A DNA stretch of 64,000 nucleotides from Cristatella mucedo (Eukaryota > Bryozoa > Phylactolaemata > Cristatellidae). Within the stretch, counting starts at the first letter, position 1. Every line of letters starts with the position of its first letter. The translations under genes were made by a program, and so were the position numbers. A model generated the notes under the pieces. It worked only from the letters and a program-made list of their open reading frames with translations, was not told the DNA's origin and did not search any database. The stretch is taken from assembly GCA_009760855.2 (NCBI GenBank), contig WPIO01000001.1, positions 22,552,001 to 22,616,000 on the forward strand. Reading direction: 5' to 3'. This document shows, one piece after another, positions 11,746-21,500 of this stretch.

Positions 11746-11999
11746 TCTATTCACTTTCGTTTCTGCGTTCGCTCTCTTTCGTTCATAAATCCAGTCAATG
11801 GGAAAGAAAATCCCCGCAGTATAATGCAAAGCAACGTATCTTTGTCAGTAAATCCGCAAAGCCACAAAGACGAAGTGGGTGTAAAGCTTAATAGATCTAT
11901 ATAGTAAAGTACCTAAGCCTAAGCAGCTCCATGTAGGCATACGGTTGCTCACAGACTTGATATTGCGGGACAAAAACAAAGTGAGAAGCTTAGCTAAGT

Positions 12000-12370
12000 C
12001 ACGACAGCAATTATGTAGTTAGTAACATGTAGGAAGAATCTCGGGACGTTTGGAAAGAACGTGCCACAGTCGGCAGCTGATAGGTAGATGTTCTTGCGCA
12101 AGAATTGTGGAAGTGAGTTCAACAGTCTAGAACCTGCTGTGCAAAAGCTTTAGTCTCCGGCGGCCTTAAAAAAATCATGGGAATCATTAATTTATTGTCC
12201 ATAGAGGACGTATGGACACGAGGTGGCTGAAACTGGTGCAGCAGTTCAGCCAGGCATGAAGGAGCGAAGTCGTGGCTGGTCTTTTGGGTCACCGTAAGAA
12301 TTTTATTCTGTTCCTCTTGATCAACCGGAAGCCACCGAAGCGTCTTCAGCCACGAAGATCAAACCTCAGG
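12000..12370 (-). mobile_element. LINE family B C-terminal fragment
   Basis: Read on the minus strand it gives LRWLPVDQEEQNKILTVTQK, SHDFAPSCLAELLHQFQPP and a decayed WNSLPQFLR-like stretch (12120-12080). This is the layout of a LINE ORF2 C-terminus but clearly divergent from family A. It matches 39874-40095, which shows LWNSLPQFLRND. Confidence 0.65.
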
Positions 12371-12549
12371 GATTCCATTAATGCCAGCAGGCCATAAACT
12401 GGCCAAAACGCAATCATCAAGGCCATAAATGGACACGGAGCATATACAAGCGACGTTTCCCTACGATCTACAGATGTCAGCAGGCCACAAATATTGGCTA
12501 AGTAACAACCGAAACAAGAAAGATGGTGTACAGGCTACTTCACGTCATG

Positions 12550-12865
12550 GAGGCTATTTCCGCCGTCCCAGCTGCTCTTTCCATGCTACTCACTTATCGA
12601 CGGCCCTCCTGACTCACCTTTGTTTCTCGCTTTCTCTCCGCAGTTTGAAATGAAGTCTGGCCGAGGTCGTGGGCTCCAGCCCAGTGGCATACGTTTAGCG
12701 CTTGAATAGAGATTACGTTTTCTTAGGGCGCTATACAAATGAGTTATGAACTATACTAAGTCTGTTGGTTAGCCAATACCAAGATCCGCTTAGGCTGCAC
12801 GTGAGCTGTTAAAGGTTTTGCTATGTAATAACCACCTAGTCCTGGCGGCTTTGTGGAGTTCCATA
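12550..12865 (+). mobile_element. LINE family B 3' end split by a SINE
   Basis: 12550-12655 matches the family B sequence upstream of GAAGTCTGTTGG, and 12751-12865 resumes the family B 3' end (hairpin CCGCTTAGGC, then CTTTGTGGAGTT). A family 2 SINE interrupts it, flanked by the direct repeat AAGTCTG. Confidence 0.7.
12656..12750 (+). mobile_element. SINE family 2, 5'-truncated, nested
   Basis: Starts inside the tRNA-like head (CTGGCCGAGGTCGTGGGCTC) and ends with TAGAGATTACGTTTTCTTAG and GGCGCTATACAAATGAG. The target-site duplication is AAGTCTG, at 12649-12655 and again just after the SINE at about 12755-12761. Confidence 0.8.
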
Positions 12866-12884
12866 AGATGACATACAAATAAAT

Positions 12885-12886
<2 letters not shown>

Positions 12887-12927
<41 letters not shown>
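12887..12927. repeat. (AT)n microsatellite
   Basis: About 20 uninterrupted AT units immediately downstream of the family B LINE 3' end. Confidence 0.95.
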
Positions 12928-12929
<2 letters not shown>

Positions 12930-13180
12930 CATTCATTGTATTAACGTATTGTCGATTGTTCAAGAGATAAATCACGGACCCGGTAACTAAAGATTGTTTG
13001 AGGCGAAAATGTTAACTCTCTGGTCACTGCAAGCGAATTTCTGCTCCCAACTATTGTCCAAGTATCTGGTTGATCTTGTTGTGATGACGCTCTGAATGAG
13101 CGACGTCACAGCCACTGTCGCCGTTGACCACACTGATGTCGGCTCTGAATCCATCAGGATCGGCACACACGAACTGTAAG

Positions 13181-13878
13181 ATGAACACAATTTTGCAAAT
13201 TCTGCGGCATAGACTCGCTACTCTCGGCCGACTGCTGAGGGCATGCTTTGACTGCCAATCACTCGATGAGCCGTTTGCACTCTTTGACGCTCAATTAGAA
13301 GAAGCCAGACGAGGTGCATTTTGGTATAGCCTGGACTTAACGGACGATGCCTTAAAGTCTGAGGACGAGGAAACTGTTTGGTTTTAACTAGAAGATTTGT
13401 TTTATTTCGGCAACAGCGTAGTATCGCCGCCAGATTTTGCTGACGCCTAAGAGGCAATTCAGCCCCGCAGAGTCACAGTTGCTAGGACAGCGAATCCGCA
13501 GGAGCCCCCAGATGCCGAGTTGGCGACAGCCGATTCACCGAGAGCCGAGTGGCCAATTGTCTATTGTACAATGCCCGAGGTGGGGACTGCTGAGCTACGC
13601 GCGGCTGTGTTGCCCACGGTTGCAGTTGCGTTGCCCGCAGTTGCAATTCCATCATCGGAGGCCGACTTGCTGGAAACCGAGATGGCAGCGGGCTTATCAT
13701 CTGAAACCCGAAGAGAAGCGAGTTTATCGACAGAAGCGACTTCATCGAGTGATGGCGTCACACTGAAGCCGCGATTCTTCGGGAGAGGTAGATCGAGCTG
13801 CTCGTCGATTCGTTATTCAACGACATCATCGGATACGCGATCACAGACAATTTGTGTAATGGTTGCAACTGTATAACG
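13181..13878 (+). pseudogene. Open frame interrupted by two TAA stops, unrecognised
   Basis: From ATG at 13181 (A at -3, a favourable start context) one reading frame runs 232 codons to TAA at 13876, interrupted only by TAA at 13385 and TAA at 13448. The first part (68 residues) includes LGRLLRACFDCQSLDEPFAL and FWYSLDLTDDALKSEDEE. The last part is Ala/Ser/Thr/Glu-rich (SSEADLLETEMAAGLSSETR). Both stops could be removed by an intron, but no convincing donor/acceptor pair was found. It is either a decaying gene, a spliced gene, or a 68-residue protein with a chance-open tail. No family is recognised. Confidence 0.3.
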
Positions 13879-14110
13879 CTACATGATAAATGAGCTGCTT
13901 GGCAAATTTCTTCTGATTGGCGTTCTGTGTGTACTGCCAGCGGAAGGTGATAAAGGCACATGAAGGGAAAGCGTAGCTCGAGGCAAGCTAACAGCGTCGA
14001 GTTGCAATGACTCATAAATCCATACACGTAGCTGTTTTTGCAACATGCATCGAAACTATACATTGCCATACCGTAAAAGACGAGAAATATATAGTGAACC
14101 ACATTACCAG

Positions 14111-14126
14111 ATGACACACACACACA
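14111..14126. repeat. (AC)n microsatellite
   Basis: Eight AC units, starting a broader AC/CG-rich stretch that leads into the SINE at 14217. Confidence 0.85.
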
Positions 14127-14216
14127 CACCGGCGCTCGAACGAGCCGGGGGCGCTTAAACAGGCATACACACGCCTACACAAACACACTCTCGCGTTCGC
14201 GCGCTCGCGTACACCC

Positions 14217-14377
14217 TGATGGCACACTGGGTAAGGCCGTTACTTTTCACGACCTCCGTATCGAAGTTGTCGGGGGTTCGAATCCTGCGGTTTTATTGCC
14301 TCGGCAAGCGGTAGCGAAAGCCGTAAAGGCTCTTATGTCGCTATACAAAAGAGGCTGTTAAATCAGCAATTCTTATT
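14217..14377 (+). mobile_element. tRNA-derived SINE, family 1
   Basis: Plus-strand copy. The tRNA-like head has an A-box-like TGGCACACTGGG and a B-box GGGGTTCGAATCC, followed by the body and a 3' part GAAAGCCGTAAAGGCTCTTA, CGCTATACAAAAGAGGCTG and TTAAATCAGC. Other copies: 21662, 27163, 36898 (all minus). It should not be called a tRNA gene: no anticodon arm of normal form or acceptor-stem pairing is evident. Confidence 0.85.
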
Positions 14378-14391
14378 GTTTTTACCCACGA

Positions 14392-14520
14392 ACGCACACA
14401 CACGTACACAGACAGACAGCCACACAGACACTCACGCGCGAAGCACACACACACACACACATACACAAGCAAGCACGCGAACACGCATAAACGTGCTCAC
14501 ACACACTAACACACACTCGT
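14392..14520. repeat. Imperfect (AC)n-rich tract
   Basis: Interrupted CA/GA/CG dinucleotide repeats directly after the SINE. The Thr/His and Cys/Val-rich frames across it are low complexity. Confidence 0.8.
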
Positions 14521-15539
14521 GCAGACCTACAAAGCATATGCACGTAAGTACCTACACTTGCAATCATAAACAGTTATATCTGCGAGTCCATCATACCTAC
14601 TTGAAGCAATGGATCTCATCCTACCGGGTGTCTTGAACTGAACGTTCTGTAACTAACTTATAGGTTCCCCCTTCATTCTTGTGCTCCGGCTCATTCCTAC
14701 ACACCTATATCCTAAAAACTCACTATCCGCCGACATCACGATTTCGTGCGATGGGAAGACATGCAAAGCAGAACCACAAACCCACCTGTTCTCGGAACTA
14801 TTACCTGCGTCCTTGTAAATTATCGCTCAGGGCTTACTAGTGCCGAGACTGCATGCAAACACTACCTGTAAATTTATAGTTAATTGTTTTTCAGATATGT
14901 CCTCGGATTCATAAAGTTAAGGATTTCTGAACTTCCCGTGTGTCAAACCCCATCGGGCATTAGATAAAAGCTATCGGCACGGCAGGATCTGTATCGGTCA
15001 AAGCAGAGTATTAAAAGAAACTTGTATAAACAAGAGCTCGTAGCTTCATGAGCGTGATTCAGTCGTGATGCCCGACATCTAGTAAAGAGCATGTCGAATA
15101 AGCACTGTTTGTTTGTGTTACAATTGTTATCTTTCGGGTGGTGCCACCTACCAAAAAGTCCTTGCAGCGCCACACGCATATGCAGATGTATCAGCGTATA
15201 CCGATATGTGTTTGCTGTCAACCTTCTCTCTATAAATCCTCTCTGCATGCATCGCCTCTTTATATGCGTAGAAACTTGTTAAGCCGAATTCTTAATGGGC
15301 TTACTGATTAATGCCTCATCTGACTTTGTTTAAGCAGGACCTTTTTAACTTATGCTTACTTGGCGGTTTTGCTTTTTCAACAACTCTGTTGTAAAACGGA
15401 ATCTTTCCTACGAAACGATACTTAGCATGCGGTACTCGTACGCTTTGCTCAAACTATTCTGCACCAGATGCTTTTCAGTACTGTTGTATTTTATACAGTT
15501 AATTTAGAAATTTCATCCAGCCTCATTGCATCGGCAAGG
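14521..15539. other. No recognisable gene
   Basis: Only short, mutually contradictory open frames (for example 14943-15248 on the minus strand), with no known domain. Confidence 0.4.
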
Positions 15540-15639
15540 ATTAAATCGCGTTTCCCTTTGCAGCAAATGTAAAGCAACAAGAAAGAGATTGAGTTTACTG
15601 AGGGCGCTTTATCGAGTGTATTATTATTATTATTGTTGT
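15540..15639 (+). mobile_element. LINE family A 3' tail only
   Basis: Contains TTTCCCTTTGCAGCAAATGT, AGAGATTGAGTTTACTGAGG, GCGCTTTATCGAGTG and an (ATT)n tail: a severely 5'-truncated family A insertion. The hAT relic starts immediately after it. Confidence 0.8.
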
Positions 15640-16845
15640 AAGGGTACTTGAAACTAAAAGTGTATTATTTCGTGGATCAAATGAAAACCTCTTTGTATCT
15701 GGTGATTGAAATTCTTTTTCTAGAATTCGTTGAGTTGCTTGCCCTCTTTAATAATCCAATGATTGAGCACATGCTGATGGTTACTGACAAAGAAACTTAC
15801 ATACATTATCTCGGCAAAGACATCCAGTATGAAATAATACGAACTTCAGCTTCTACAATAAAACATCAGATTATACAAGCAGCCATGCCTGCAAAATACT
15901 ACTCAGCTATCGTTGTCTGTACACCAGATGTCAATCACACTGAATAGAACACCGTGATTAGTTGCTTTGTTGACCTAAGTGAAACCGAAGTGATATTCAG
16001 AGAACATTTTCTTGGTTTCATCCCGTTGATGAGACGATGGCTGTATTCACGACTTTTGAGCAACTCGAACAGATGGGATTAGATGTTGGAAATATGAGAC
16101 GGCAAGGGTAAGACGGGAAGCAAATAATAGGCAAGAAAGAAATGGGGTGCGGTAGAGGATACCGAATTTAAATCCATTTGCCTCACATTCACCTTGCAGT
16201 GCCCACTTCCTGAATCTAGTGGTAAAGGATGCAGTAAAGAGTTGACCGGGGGCTGTGAATCTCTTGGCTTTGGTGCAGTAGATACCAATTTCTTTCGTCC
16301 TCTAATCGGCGTTATTAAGACCTCAAAAGTCGCATTACTGAAGCCAGTGATCTTGCGGTAAAATCGTTCAGTTAAGTGTAATGCGAAAGTAGAATTCATG
16401 CTCTGAAACCGCTGGTATACAATCTTGACAAAGTAAGCAATGAGCTGATTGAGAATATGTAGATACGAGTCAGGAAGGGCTGGCTGGAGGTATGACGAGA
16501 TCTGAAGCCCAAACACTGGCCGATAACATGCGAACATTTCAATTTGCAGTATCGCTTCTTACCTGGTACAACATTTTTTTGAGGTCATTGTCACCAGTAA
16601 AGTTCTACGGCAGACATAAACTGACTTGAGACTGCGATTTAAACAGCTGGAAATTAGCAAAGGTCCATCAGCACTCTACGAAGTGTAGATACGCTCCATA
16701 AATTATTGGCAGATGCAACTCAGATAGCTAAAAGTTTGAAAATTGAATCAATTTTTGAAGCAAATTTACAATTGAAAAAGAGAAGGCTGTGTGATTTTCA
16801 AGCACAAGTTGAAGCGAGACAGTATCCTGAGAAAAGCAATAAGCT
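15640..16845 (+). pseudogene. hAT transposase relic (DUF4371/ZMYM1-like), copy 1
   Basis: The frame at 15648-15944 reads FLEFVELLALFNNPMIEHML, TDKETYIHYLGKDIQYEII and YYSAIVVCTPDVNHTE, the start of the catalytic region of hAT-superfamily transposases of the DUF4371/ZMYM1-like type. It then breaks into several frames (FVDLSETEVIFREHFLGF near 15960; decayed blocks to 16840). It aligns throughout with the copy at 27320-30096. A LINE follows directly at 16846, so the C-terminal part is lost. Confidence 0.75.
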
Positions 16846-17452
16846 GGTGTAAAACTCGGCAGCTAGGCTTGTCTTACGTGAGCGTCGCAGTTGCCACATT
16901 ACTCCACTTCTCGCCGACCTGCACTGGCTACCAGTCACGCAACGGAATGACTTCAAGGTTTTGTCGCTCACTTTTAGGTCCCTTCATTCTATGGCTCAGC
17001 CTATCTCTCCGACATACTACCCCATCAGGCAAAGCATCGTACCACCCGCTTTTCGGAATCCAACAGTCTACAAATACCTCGTACAAACCTCAAATCCTTT
17101 GGAGACCGTGCGTTTAGTTCGTATGCTCCCAAAGCCTGGAACTCCCTCCCGACTTGCATCAGAACATCTCCTGACTTGACCACATTTAAAAAGAACTCAA
17201 AAACACCTATTTAGGACAGCATTTAGTGGGTCCCTGCGATTCGTCCTTCATGTGCTTATTCGTGCTGACACTGTGCATGCTGCCACTACCCACATTTGCA
17301 TGCTGACCCTGTGCATGTCACCCCAAACCATGTTATTCATTTTGTTTGTTAATCAAGCATGATATTACTTACCATTTAATTGCATTTCCCTTTGCAGCAA
17401 ACTTAAAGCGCCTAGAGAGATATTGAGTTCTCTGAGAGTGCTTTATCAAGTG

Positions 17453-17483
<31 letters not shown>
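16846..17483 (+). mobile_element. LINE family A, 5'-truncated
   Basis: Begins at the equivalent of QNSAARLVLRERRSCHITPL, continues through the C-terminal motifs (LKSFGDRAFSSYAPKAWNSL in shifted frames) and the 3' untranslated region with AGAGATATTGAGTTCTCTGA, and ends in (ATT)n at 17455-17483. One-base shifts break the frame. Confidence 0.85.
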
Positions 17484-17750
17484 GTCAAGTCCTGAGTTTA
17501 GTTATCATTACCTTTTTTATCCTTATTAGTAGCCGTTAGTAGCTTTATTAGTACATCGTTAGAAGCCATCGTTAGAAGCCTCCCAGTTTAGCAGCCTACG
17601 GAGCTAAATTACAAGGTTAAACTTCCTTCCCTCAATTATTCAATGGAAAAATTCCCGACATCACTAAAGCTACAGCCCAATATTTTTATATGCGGAAACT
17701 CCAGCAGCTAGCATCAAGACCTCCCGAATGCAAGCGCTTTAGCAGCTCTG
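17484..17750. other. Unassigned spacer
   Basis: Contains short direct repeats (GTTAGTAGC, TCGTTAGAAGCC) but no gene or known repeat family. Confidence 0.4.
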
Positions 17751-17782
17751 CCTCTGTCTCTGTCTGTCTCTCTCTGTCTCTG

Positions 17783-17819
<37 letters not shown>

Positions 17820-17921
17820 GTCTCTGTCTCTCTCTCTGTCTCTCTGTCTCTCTCTCTGCAATAGCTGATGGAATTGAGGAGTTCCCGGTGCAGCAAGGAA
17901 AGTAGAGAATCAAAGAACTAT

Positions 17922-17998
<77 letters not shown>
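17751..17998. repeat. CT/GTCT-rich tract plus (CT)n microsatellite
   Basis: A (CTGTCT)-like tract at 17751-17857, then the 70-odd-base unit shared with 11577, then a pure (CT)n run at 17924-17997. Long open frames on both strands here are low-complexity Ser/Leu or Arg/Glu. Confidence 0.9.
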
Positions 17999-17999
<1 letters not shown>

Positions 18000-18329
18000 A
18001 CTGAGGCGTCGGTCTGGCTGACGCATAAATCGCTTTCACGTTCGACACATTTTCCTTCTGGCAGGTGCTGCAGGGGCCAAGAGAATGCGTTACCATTAAG
18101 AAAATATATTTTGATGCCTTTTCTCGTAAATGTGTTGCCGCAACAACTTCGCCCGCAAGCAAATAAATTCTGCTGGGGCTAATCATAGAAAATTGGGACT
18201 TCTCGAGACCACATTCATGCGGCACCTGTAGCAGAGCGGGACGCGTTTAATCCAATATCCAAAATCGGAGAGCATAAATCCTTAAACAGTAATACTCTGT
18301 TGATTTTGCAGTTCTAATGATATATTTCC

Positions 18330-18532
18330 GAGGTTCTTCCGTGTTCCCTCGCCGGGCGGGCTCCGGAAACGGATGAGAGCTCTTTTATTAGAGCGCGCCA
18401 GAAAGCGAACGCACATCCGCTTCTGACTGGTTCGCCTCAGAGCGTGCCTAGCCGCTTCCGTTATTTGTGGTTTCCCGCTGCTGTGACGTGGTCGTGTTCG
18501 TTGCTCCTGGATCGGATACATCCGCGAGATAT
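18330..18532 (+). promoter_or_regulatory. Putative promoter and 5' UTR of the mTERF3 gene
   Basis: GC-rich sequence just upstream of the start codon, with ETS-like CCGGAAAC and GCTTCCGTTA (minus-strand core), and a CRE-like GTGACGTGG at about 18482. No TATA box at a fitting distance. Such motif sets are common in housekeeping promoters; use here is inferred from position only. Confidence 0.45.
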
Positions 18533-21500
18533 ATGAGCTTATTATCACGCGCTCTCTCGATCTCGCGTGCCTCCAGCAGTCGTAATGCCGTGCAACTGCT
18601 ACTTCGCCGCGGGTGCCTCGTTGAAGTCAACCAAGTGTCCCCGATTGACCCTGACAGCGGTAACAGGGAGTCGCTGCGAATGGTCAGCTTAGATGTCTCA
18701 CCGACGTCATTCAATCTAAATGACGGCGAAGAGTCTAAAGGGGAGAAGCGCATTTTACAAAGGGCCGTTTCACGCATTCCCATCCGCAGCTACAATCTTG
18801 CGCCGTTTCTGAGCACGTCGCCTACGCTGCAGAAACTTGTGTCTTTGGGGGTATCGCTGGCGCAAGTTGAGAAGTTTCCGGCGGCCTCGGAAGCTTTGCT
18901 CAAGCTGGACTATGAGCGGGACATACAGTGCCGAGTTCTCTTCCTGAGCGGCCTAGGCATCTCAGACGTGGGTCACGTTATCAACAAAAGCCCGCTTTTG
19001 CTGCTGGAAGACCTAGACGACTTGAAAGTCCGCGTCAACTACTTGAGGTATCGTCGTTTTAACGAGGCCTCGATAGAAAGAATAATTTGCCGCTGCCCTG
19101 ACCTGCTGTGCGAGAGCGTGCCCCGCCTAGACGCCGCCCTCGGTCGACTACAGAAGGAGTTTTGCCTGTCGGGTACGATGTTCGCTCCTTAAGCTCGCCT
19201 GCTTGCTCGCAATCTGCGCGCGCACTTTGCGTCGGTGCGATGTTGCTTGCTTCGAGTGCTCCATGTTGGCCACTTTCATGCCGACACCAGCAGCCGCGTC
19301 CCTTGGTCACTAGGTGCCGACGTTAGGGTCGTCATTACCAAGCACCCCTCGCTTATTCTCTTCGACTGGACATTTTTGACCGTAAGTGCTGTGGATTTTT
19401 TATTTGCTTTTGCTGTGATGTTGCCAATAGTGCATGCAATGCGAACCCTTGTTATTTGCTAGGCAGCAAAAGTGGAGCTGCGGGAATTCCTTGGGTTCAG
19501 CCCAGCGCAATTGAAAATGTTGATAGTCGACCAGCCGAAGCTCCTCACTACAGGTTGGTGAATCAGGCCTGCTTTTATTTCTTTTCCATGCTGCCGTTTT
19601 CTGGGCTGCTGTGTTTTAGGCTGTGACAAGTAGTGTCGTAGAGCTGCTGTGCTTGTACCTCCCTTTTGTGCTTAATCTTGCCCGTGACGCTAGCAATTTT
19701 TTCCCGCAGTGCTATACGTGCGAATTAAGTAAATGATGAACGAATTGGTTTGGTTTCGATGTTTGCTAGTATCTAAACGTGTAGGCTTGATGGAAATAAA
19801 GATACTTATTGAGTAAGTTGTCATTTGCTTCAAAGATGAGCTAAAACAGATACTGCAATGTTGTGTCCGTTATAATAATGCATTTGTGTAGCACCCTCAG
19901 AGAACTTGATAGAGGGTTATGCAGTGTCTATTAGCCATCATGCTAGAGTTAGCACACGTATTTGAGCCAAATGCATAGAAAATAAATGGTCCTATCTGTA
20001 TGCATAAATATTGCCCTCCTAGAATGGCATTTTGGACATGTTCACATGTGACCTAAAGACGTTGCAGCACTTGGGCATCGTGTGGAATCAGTTTGTGTGA
20101 ACTGAATACGTTTTTTTATGTTAGGTTAGAGTTGTATGAGATATAGATATGCAGGTAGGACCAAAGGGAGATTCAAAGACAGGAGAAGGACAACTTCATG
20201 ATAGATCACCCACTGCACAGACTCCCTTGTTGGACTGCTGGCTTCCGATCTGGCTCGTCTTGTCGGTTTGTACTCCAGCGATCCCCTCCTAAACTCGTGC
20301 TTGTGATTGCATGTAGCACCCACTCTCCCCTGTTGCTACTGCTCGACATTGCAAAGCAGCCATATCAGTCTACTGCATTTCTTGCTCGCGGAAAAACATA
20401 ATGTAAAGTATATATGTCGCATGTAACGTTGACAGTAATGATGCCTTATCTGAGATTCACCAAAATTGAGCAGTAATATACAGTCAGGTAGGACATCGTG
20501 AAAGCAGCTTGGTCATAGGGTTATTGCAGCCTCTCATTGTGCTCCTAAGAATTTTCATTCTCTCACTTGGTAATCCGATGTTTGTGCAGTGGTATGGTAA
20601 TTGCAAATTTATTCTGAGACTTTTTCAAAAATCGTTGCTTATTCTCAAGGCTCTAAGTATTTACTAAAAATCAGCAGCCTCGTCGTCGGACCAGAGGCCT
20701 GTTAGCCTGCTGATAAATAAAGCTGTCGCCCAGCAGTCATGGAGCAAAGGAATGCCCCGTTATTCGGCCTAGAATGCCAATATTGCAGGCCTGTTGATCC
20801 AAACTTCTGGTCTATAACGCTAGGAATGTGATGCATGTGTTCTGACCTGATTTGTCCCCTTGGTAAGATGCTAGCCTTCAACGGCCAAGGTCGTCGGCTC
20901 GAGCCTTGCTATATAAAGTGTATATAAATTGCCTGGAATGAAATTAGGTTCTCTTATGGCGGTATGCAAATGATTTTTATATATTTTTGTATGGATTTTT
21001 ATATTTATTTTTTGTTTTTATATTTTGTTATATTTGTTTATGTATTCTTTAGCTGCTTGCGGTGACTGCCCAAGCATGATCAAACTGGCTGTCATCTCAT
21101 ACTGCAGCCACTTTCAGCTGATGGTCCATGCAGCTTGGCGTCTTGTTCTGATAGCCTAGGCAGTGGCTATTGACCATGGAGCCCTTTCAAGTGTACTTAG
21201 CCAGATTATAGAGGGCACAGCCGTTGCTTAGTCCAAGTTCATTAGCAATCTTCGAAGGGAACAACTAGGTTTTCAACATCATGCACACTCACGCTAAAAT
21301 AATTCATATGTTGATGTTCTTCAAGGCTTGATTCCAAAGTGGCGCCAAGATTTAAAAAATGTAGCTTTATGCACTGAAATTGGTTTTCCTAATCGCAACC
21401 AAGCCTTGATGTCTTCACTTTTACTGTGATCCATCGTGTGTATTGCTACGGATGAGCAGTTTAGTACCTTTCTTGAATGGCTATGGTATGACATTTAGCT

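Noticed and set aside
11587..11904. Open frames rich in SLSLSL and RERERE across (CT)n at 11.6 and 17.9 kb
   Set aside because: They translate a dinucleotide repeat on both strands; length comes from the repeat lacking stops.
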